Part shown: piece by piece, positions 22,160 to 27,607 of the stretch
Numbering within the stretch: position 1 is the stretch's first letter
Layout of the letters: each line of letters begins with the position of its first letter
From: Acholeplasmataceae bacterium
Lineage (GTDB): Bacteria > Bacillota_I > Bacilli_A > ML615J-28 > CAG-698
Direction of reading: 5' to 3'
DNA length: 27,607 bases
Assembly (NCBI GenBank): GCA_012841765.1
Contig: DUUA01000118.1
Coordinates: forward strand, 1 to 27,607
Notes under the pieces: model-generated
What the model saw: the letters and a program-made list of their open reading frames with translations, nothing else
The model's database searches: none
Told to the model about the DNA's origin: nothing
Translations under genes and position numbers: made by a program

Positions 22160-22863
22160 TGAAACAAAATATTATGGATAATAAAGTGATTCGTTATTTG
22201 CTAAAAGCTTTTGACAAAATAAAAGGATTTTTTACTTTTATTATTGAAGAAGGAATAAGATTTCCAATTTATATTTTATTTCATCCATTTAAAGGATTTG
22301 ATGAATTTAAGCGCGAGAAAAGAGCTAAACCTAGTATTGCTATTGGATTTATAATGCTGTTTATTTTATTACAAATATTATCTTTCCAATACGAAGGATT
22401 TATGGTTAATCAAAATGATATTAGTGATTTAAATACATTCGCTCAAATAACATATGTTTTAGTGCCAATTTTAGTTATTGCTTTTGGCAACTGGAGTATT
22501 ACAACTTTATTTGATGGTAAAGGAAGTATTAAAGAAATATTAATGTTAATTGGTTATTCACTTTTCCCAATGATTATTACACAATTTATTGCTTTATTTT
22601 TAAGTAATATGATTGCTGTTGAAGAAATTGGGCTTTATAGTTTAGTTTTAAGTGTTGGGATCTTTGCTACAGGATATATGATATTTGTTGGTTTGGTTTC
22701 AATTCATGAATTTGGAGTGTTAAAATGTATTATTACGTTAATAGCTACTCTTGTTGCCGCTTTAGTGATTCTTTTTGTAGCTTTACTTGGTTTTGACTTA
22801 TTCCAAAAAATTTATGGTTTTATATATACTATTTATCGAGAAATAGCTCTCAGATACTTTTAG
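22159..22863 (+). CDS. Yip1-family polytopic membrane protein
   Basis: A 234-residue integral membrane protein with about five helices (roughly 60-76, 97-112, 128-150, 158-182 and 190-216) after a cytosolic N terminus. The stretch N-W-S-I-T-T-L-F-D-G-K-G-S-I-K-E-I and G-Y-S-L-F-P (111-137) is the bacterial Yip1-domain signature. The ATG overlaps the upstream stop by one base (TAATG), so it is translationally coupled to the propeller/TPR gene. Bacterial Yip1 proteins have no defined function. Its place between the propeller/TPR and DUF5696 genes suggests that it helps assemble or anchor that envelope complex; this is inference. Confidence 0.75.
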   Translation: MKQNIMDNKVIRYLLKAFDKIKGFFTFIIEEGIRFPIYILFHPFKGFDEFKREKRAKPSIAIGFIMLFILLQILSFQYEGFMVNQNDISDLNTFAQITYVLVPILVIAFGNWSITTLFDGKGSIKEILMLIGYSLFPMIITQFIALFLSNMIAVEEIGLYSLVLSVGIFATGYMIFVGLVSIHEFGVLKCIITLIATLVAALVILFVALLGFDLFQKIYGFIYTIYREIALRYF

Positions 22864-22879
22864 AAAGTGAGGTTAGTTA

Positions 22880-25800
22880 ATGAAATTTAAATTTAGATAC
22901 ATAATAATAGCTGCGTTAACCCTTACTATAAGTATCTTTTTATTAGTATTCTTTGTAGGTGGTTTAAACGCTTCAGCGTTTAATAAAGACAATATTCCTT
23001 TTGATGAAAAAGCTTTTATTGTTGATATGGAGTATTTACAAAAATACGATAGAAAAGTTTCTTTTGGGTCATCGTTTACAGAAGAAGATATTGATAATAT
23101 AGTTGTTAAACTAAAAGATAATAAATATAGAGCTGAGCATACTAATTTTTATGGCGATAGAGCTATATATATTGGGCTTGGTGTAGGTAGTACTAACGAA
23201 GCAAAAGATAGAGAATTAAAAGAAGAAGAGATGTATTTCGCTAAATTAGTAATTGCTAAAGAAGTTGATAATAACGATTTTAAATTTACTAAGTTTGAAA
23301 CGGAAGAAAAAGATTTTGAAATTGAATTTCTTAGTGTAAAAGCAAAAGATGCTCAAGGAATTATCCAGACCAACTTAGTTATGCAAGGATATAATTCTGT
23401 TAGTGATACTAATGTTATTAGTATAAAATATAGTGAGAATTTAGTAAAATCTCAATTATCAGAACTTACTAAAAGACAAATGAATCAAATTGCTATTGAT
23501 GGTGATGATGCAGATCCAATTTTAATTGAAGCTGTAGAAAATGCTATTATAAAAGCAAAAACAACTTTAACAAAAAAAGCTGAATCAATTGTTAGAAGTG
23601 AACTATTAACAGGAATTACATTTAGATCTAGTATTTTTGAAACAAATAAAGTTGTTGCACAAAATGATAAGTTTACAATGTACTTTAATGAAAATAGCAC
23701 TAATGTTTCCATTGGTTTAAATGAAAGTGCAGTTTTAAGAGTTGATGTAAACTCACAACCTATTTTAGATAAAGAAGGAAAGAAGATTTATGATGATTAT
23801 AAAGTAATTTATCGTTTATCTGATTATTATAATGAAACTAATGAATTAATCAATGGAGATGCTTTTGTGGCATATTCTTATGGACCTGATGGGAAAGTTC
23901 AAACAACCGGGTTTGGCACTTATGCTAATAGTGTTCAATATTATGATTTGATTCAAAAGAAAAATACTAAACATTATAGTATTAATTACGATATAGAAAA
24001 TGGATTACAAGTATTATATGATGTTGGTAACTTTACTAATATTAATAGTTTCTTTCCTAGACAAATCGATCGTGAAGCTATAGAAGATGTAGTTCGTGGA
24101 AACTTTTGGTTAATTCAAGAAGGAGACACAACAGCTAATATAGATGAATTTGGTCGATATCAAATGACTTATAACGGAAGAGGAATTACTACAAGTAAAG
24201 AAGGGGCTGCATATTTAGAAGAACATAATCTTGCTACCGTAATCGAAAAAGTATCACCTGATACTGGTGAATCATATGGTTACTGGGAGTTAGCTGATGC
24301 TGTATGGACAGAAAAAGATTTAACTGATGGTAAAATCACTGATTCTAAATTGGTTGGTGAACCTAAAGCAGTTTTAGGTGTTGATTATAATACGGCAGTT
24401 GCTGGTCAGTCACCTCTTACTTCTAATCCGTTTTTAAGTAATCGAGAATATAATATTATTTTTAGTTCAAATACATTTGAACTAGAAAATAATTTAGAAG
24501 CAGGATTATCAAATAATAATAGTATTCATTACACTCCTGCAAGTCCTAAAAATTATATTTCTAATTTTTCATTTACCTCATCAATTTTAAAAAATGCTGT
24601 TTATGATTATTTATATGATATTACAGATACAAATTATTATCGTTACGGTCTTACTTTAGCAAATAAAAATGATGAAAGTAATATTATTTATCGGGGAGAT
24701 GATCCTGTTATTAGAGGAGGAGTTCATGCTAGAGATGAGGAAGGTAATTTCTTATATGATGAACTTGGAAACCCGGTAAGAGCACAATTTTCTACTCCTT
24801 ATATTAATTCAGATCCTGCTGAGGAAAACAGAAATATTGTAAATGAGCAAAATACTAAATATGGTAATGATGCTGCATCAGCAAATAGGGTTTTTCGAAT
24901 TGGTATTAATTATCAGTTAACTGATAATGGTGTTGAATTTACAATTTTGAACGATTCAATTATTGAAGGAAGACCTGCTATAGAACGTGGGGATAAATAT
25001 GGGCATGATGCTAAACTAGCAAGACTTAATGTTTTACCATATTTTACTTCTAATTACAGTTCTACATCTGTTGGGCAAATGGTTATTCCTGATGGTAGTG
25101 GAGGCGTAATTAGTTTTAATAGTATTATGGATGAACAAAATGTTGTTGCTTATCAAGCAAAACCTATTTATGGCGCTGACATGAATTATGTTCCACGAGA
25201 AAGACCAGCAAGTGTAGAAAATATTATGATGGGAATGTATGGTTATTTAGATCATACATCTAATATTGGTGTTGTGGCTATTGCTGAAAAAGGAGCAAGC
25301 CAAACAAATATTGTTTCTGACTTTAAGCGAGCTGCTTCAACAAAGAGTTCTAATTATATTTATTTTATTGCAAAGCTAAGAGAATCAGAAAATGTTTATG
25401 CAGGTGTTGGTTATTATGAATCAACATTTGTAAAATGGACAGATTATAAATCAACAAATGATTTTAAGTATGTTTATAATTTTATTGAGCCAGAAATTGA
25501 TTCAGCAAAAAATGTGACATCAGAAAACTTCACATATGTGAAAGTTGCTGAGTTATATCGTGATTATTTAATTAATAAATATAATTTTGTTGTTAAAGAT
25601 GAAACAACAGATAATGTAGTAAATGTTAATTTCCTTGGAGCTTTTGAAAAGAAAGCTTTAAAACTTGGAATTGTTTATGATAAAGCTTATAGTTTAACAA
25701 CATTTATGCAAGCTAAAACTATTTTAGAAGAATTGTCTGCAAATGGTGTAACCGAGTTTAATGTTGCTTATACCTCATGGACAAATGATAAAATGGAAAA

Positions 25801-26776
25801 TGAAGCCGTAAAAAATGTTAAAGTTGCGAAAGTTCTTGGTGGGAAAAAATCTTTAAATGAATTTATGGGATATCTTAATGAAAATGTAATTGCTTTATAT
25901 CCAGAAGTAAATGTTATTAAACACAAAGGCTATGATTATGCTTTTGGGAATCAAAAGTACACAACAAGAAGTGTTAGCAATGCCCCAGCTGTTCATTATC
26001 CATATGTAATACCAACACATATGCAGAATAAAAGAAAAACTCCTTATTATTATTTATCACCAAGTTATTATGAATCATATAGTGAAAAATATTTAAATGG
26101 TTATCAAAAATTAAATAATAATATTTATTTATCTGATTTAGGAAATGAAAAAGTTGGTGATTATTCTAAAAAATCTAAGGCTTTTGCTTATGATGGAGAA
26201 TTACTGCAAAAAAGAACTTTACAATTATTTAATGATAGTTTAGATAAAGTAATGCTTAAAGCTCCATTTGATTATGCTGTTTTCTATGCGGATAATATAG
26301 TTAATGTTCCGCTTAAATCAACTACCTATCCTATTTTTGATTATTCAGTTCCACTATACCAATTAGTATTTAGTGGTTTAGTTGATTATTCAACACCACC
26401 TGCTAATTATATGAGTGAACATGATGATTATGAATGGTATTTACTTAAAGCAATTGAAACTGGTTCAAATTTAAATTTTGTATTATCTTATGAAGACACA
26501 AATATTTTATTAGAAACAGATTACACAGAGTATTCAACTGCTTATTATATTAACTGGAAAAACAAGATTTTAGAAATGAATGATAGAATTAATGCAACTG
26601 GAATTCATGGTGGTAGATTAATAAATCATGAATATATTGTTGATAATGTAGTTCGTGTTAGTTATGATAATGGTGTTAAAATAATAATAAATTATTCTGA
26701 TAGCATTTATCAAGATGTATTATCAGGGCTTGCAGTTAAAGCTAATGATTATGTGATGTTAGAAGGAGGGATTTAA
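22880..26776 (+). CDS. Anchored extracellular DUF5696-like protein, possible glycosidase
   Basis: A 1298-residue protein. An N-terminal signal-anchor helix (about 7-30) is followed by a large extracytoplasmic part. Residues 40 to about 530 are unassigned. The region with P-D-G-S-G-G-V-I-S-F-N near 736-746 and later N-I-G-V-V-A-I-A-E-K-G recalls DUF5696 proteins of Firmicutes, which lie beside sugar ABC permeases and Yip1 genes. The part at about 930-1230 reads like a TIM barrel: K-L-G-I-V-Y-D, F-N-V-A-Y-T-S-W, F-D-Y-A-V-F-Y-A-D-N and L-N-F-V-L-S-Y-E-D-T. It is followed by V-R-V-S-Y-D-N-G-V-K-I-I-I-N-Y-S-D (about 1256-1272), like the beta-sandwich that closes many glycosidases. Glycan cleavage is therefore a hypothesis; no catalytic residues can be assigned. 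The ribosome site is AGTGAGGT. Confidence 0.68.
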   Translation: MKFKFRYIIIAALTLTISIFLLVFFVGGLNASAFNKDNIPFDEKAFIVDMEYLQKYDRKVSFGSSFTEEDIDNIVVKLKDNKYRAEHTNFYGDRAIYIGLGVGSTNEAKDRELKEEEMYFAKLVIAKEVDNNDFKFTKFETEEKDFEIEFLSVKAKDAQGIIQTNLVMQGYNSVSDTNVISIKYSENLVKSQLSELTKRQMNQIAIDGDDADPILIEAVENAIIKAKTTLTKKAESIVRSELLTGITFRSSIFETNKVVAQNDKFTMYFNENSTNVSIGLNESAVLRVDVNSQPILDKEGKKIYDDYKVIYRLSDYYNETNELINGDAFVAYSYGPDGKVQTTGFGTYANSVQYYDLIQKKNTKHYSINYDIENGLQVLYDVGNFTNINSFFPRQIDREAIEDVVRGNFWLIQEGDTTANIDEFGRYQMTYNGRGITTSKEGAAYLEEHNLATVIEKVSPDTGESYGYWELADAVWTEKDLTDGKITDSKLVGEPKAVLGVDYNTAVAGQSPLTSNPFLSNREYNIIFSSNTFELENNLEAGLSNNNSIHYTPASPKNYISNFSFTSSILKNAVYDYLYDITDTNYYRYGLTLANKNDESNIIYRGDDPVIRGGVHARDEEGNFLYDELGNPVRAQFSTPYINSDPAEENRNIVNEQNTKYGNDAASANRVFRIGINYQLTDNGVEFTILNDSIIEGRPAIERGDKYGHDAKLARLNVLPYFTSNYSSTSVGQMVIPDGSGGVISFNSIMDEQNVVAYQAKPIYGADMNYVPRERPASVENIMMGMYGYLDHTSNIGVVAIAEKGASQTNIVSDFKRAASTKSSNYIYFIAKLRESENVYAGVGYYESTFVKWTDYKSTNDFKYVYNFIEPEIDSAKNVTSENFTYVKVAELYRDYLINKYNFVVKDETTDNVVNVNFLGAFEKKALKLGIVYDKAYSLTTFMQAKTILEELSANGVTEFNVAYTSWTNDKMENEAVKNVKVAKVLGGKKSLNEFMGYLNENVIALYPEVNVIKHKGYDYAFGNQKYTTRSVSNAPAVHYPYVIPTHMQNKRKTPYYYLSPSYYESYSEKYLNGYQKLNNNIYLSDLGNEKVGDYSKKSKAFAYDGELLQKRTLQLFNDSLDKVMLKAPFDYAVFYADNIVNVPLKSTTYPIFDYSVPLYQLVFSGLVDYSTPPANYMSEHDDYEWYLLKAIETGSNLNFVLSYEDTNILLETDYTEYSTAYYINWKNKILEMNDRINATGIHGGRLINHEYIVDNVVRVSYDNGVKIIINYSDSIYQDVLSGLAVKANDYVMLEGGI

Positions 26777-26778
26777 AA

Positions 26779-27607
26779 ATGAGTTCAAAAGATAAATCAA
26801 TTGATACTCCTGAAGTAAAGAAAAAATCAATTTTTACTAAAGCATTAAATGCTGTTAAAGATTTTTTCTATAAAATCAATTCCTCTAAAGCTATAGTTGC
26901 TGTAAAAAACACTTTGGCTTATGTACCTAAAAAATTAACTCAAAATTTAAAATATGATAAGAAAAAAGCAATTTGGGGTATTGTGTTTATTATTCCTTTG
27001 CTAATTGGATTCGGATATTTTTTCTTAATTCCATTTATCACAACAGTTGTTTATAGTTTTTCTTATGTGCAATCACTAGGAAACAATCCAGTTACTGGAG
27101 ATTTCATTGGGATTACAACAGAAGGAATTGGATTTGATAATTACCAATATGTATTAAACCAACATACTACTTTTAAAGAAACTATAGTTTCTTCCTTTGG
27201 TAGTACTATTATTGAAGTCCCATTGATTTTAATTTTTAGTTTAATTATAGCTGTTGTTTTAAATTCGAAATTTAAAGGAAGAGCATTAGTAAGAGCAATT
27301 TTCTTTATGCCAGTTATTTTTAACTCGCAAGCAGTTGATATTGCTATGAGTACTGGCGCGCCTCTTGCCTCTGCAACAGAGAATGTAACAGCAGATTTAT
27401 TTGCTTCGATGTTTAACTTTAGTGATTTTCTCGTCATGGCAAATATTCCTCTTGTTTTTGTAAACTTTTTGTCTAATGCAACAGGATCAATATATAATGT
27501 TATTTCCTATTCGGGAGTGCAAATATTGATTTTCCTTTCAGGAATTCAAGCTGTTCCTAAGCATTTATATGAAGCTGCAAAGATGGAAGGAGCCACCCAA
27601 TATGAAA
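26779..27607 (+). CDS. Sugar ABC transporter permease (MalF type), 3' truncated by the window
   Basis: The first 276 codons of a second MalF-like permease; the window ends inside it. GGAGGG (26765-26770) precedes the ATG. A charged N terminus of about 65 residues is followed by a first helix near 66-90 (W-G-I-V-F-I-I-P-L-L-I-G-F), further helices, and a long loop of about 190-230 (S-T-G-A-P-L-A-S-A-T-E-N-V-T-A-D-L-F) between helices that are close together in the first MalF-like protein. The EAA motif Y-E-A-A-K-M-E-G-A-T is reached just before the edge. It is different from the earlier permease, so a second importer belongs to the same locus, presumably with its own MalG-like partner and binding protein to the right. 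Confidence 0.92.
   Translation, partial: MSSKDKSIDTPEVKKKSIFTKALNAVKDFFYKINSSKAIVAVKNTLAYVPKKLTQNLKYDKKKAIWGIVFIIPLLIGFGYFFLIPFITTVVYSFSYVQSLGNNPVTGDFIGITTEGIGFDNYQYVLNQHTTFKETIVSSFGSTIIEVPLILIFSLIIAVVLNSKFKGRALVRAIFFMPVIFNSQAVDIAMSTGAPLASATENVTADLFASMFNFSDFLVMANIPLVFVNFLSNATGSIYNVISYSGVQILIFLSGIQAVPKHLYEAAKMEGATQYE

Noticed and set aside
27141..27437. 98-codon minus-strand open frame in the last permease gene
   Set aside because: It is antisense to a clear permease with normal motifs and lacks its own signals.
1..27607. Insertion sequences, prophage genes, CRISPR arrays or a defence system
   Set aside because: No transposase, integrase, phage structural gene, regular repeat-spacer array or long terminal inverted repeats were seen; the unusual content is transport and envelope related.

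Overview
The window is AT-rich, gene-dense, low-GC Gram-positive DNA. Sigma-A type promoters have TATAAT -10 boxes, often of the extended TGnTATAAT type. Strong AGGAGG-like ribosome binding sites precede most genes, and terminators are classic hairpin-plus-T-run. UGA is used as a stop: the GNAT gene ends in TGA inside an ATGA overlap, so the code is standard rather than Mycoplasma code 4. Gene content and composition suggest a deep Mycoplasmatota/Bacilli lineage of the Acholeplasma, Izemoplasma or Haloplasma kind. This assignment is inference from style, not from a marker phylogeny.

Layout. (1) Positions 1-73 hold the first codons, on the minus strand, of an M55 D-aminopeptidase, divergent from what follows. 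(2) 212-4889 is a plus-strand operon: two YcxB-like membrane proteins, an RluA-type pseudouridine synthase, a DUF2207 membrane protein and LemA, closed by a terminator. (3) rpmE (ribosomal protein bL31) lies on the minus strand with a consensus promoter. (4) tdk and tadA follow from their own promoter. (5) A small SRP RNA gene (about 118 nt) sits directly before a six-gene operon: dus, lysA, an M19 dipeptidase, a class C beta-lactamase-fold serine hydrolase, a tandem-GNAT acetyltransferase and a GHL10/YngK-like glycoside hydrolase, ended by a terminator at 13088. None of the last four has an export signal. I read this operon as a candidate cytosolic salvage pathway for cell-wall (muropeptide) fragments, with LysA able to turn diaminopimelate into lysine.

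(6) From a strong promoter at 13205-13233 to the end of the window runs a large carbohydrate-uptake operon. It contains a cytosolic GH20 hexosaminidase, a membrane-anchored solute-binding protein with two carbohydrate-binding-like modules, two MalF/MalG-type permeases, a secreted beta-propeller/TPR protein anchored at its C terminus, a Yip1-family membrane protein, a 1298-residue anchored DUF5696-like protein, and the start of a second MalF-type permease. No ATPase gene is present in the window, so a shared MsmX-type ATPase elsewhere is likely.

The most interesting part is this last cluster. It looks like an envelope-anchored machine that binds a glycan outside the cell, may trim it with the DUF5696 protein (a possible unrecognised glycosidase), imports it and cleaves hexosamine residues inside with GH20. 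The substrate, and the roles of the propeller/TPR, Yip1 and DUF5696 proteins, cannot be read from the sequence. No mobile element, CRISPR array, tRNA or rRNA gene was seen, and no gene-free stretch exceeds 300 bases.
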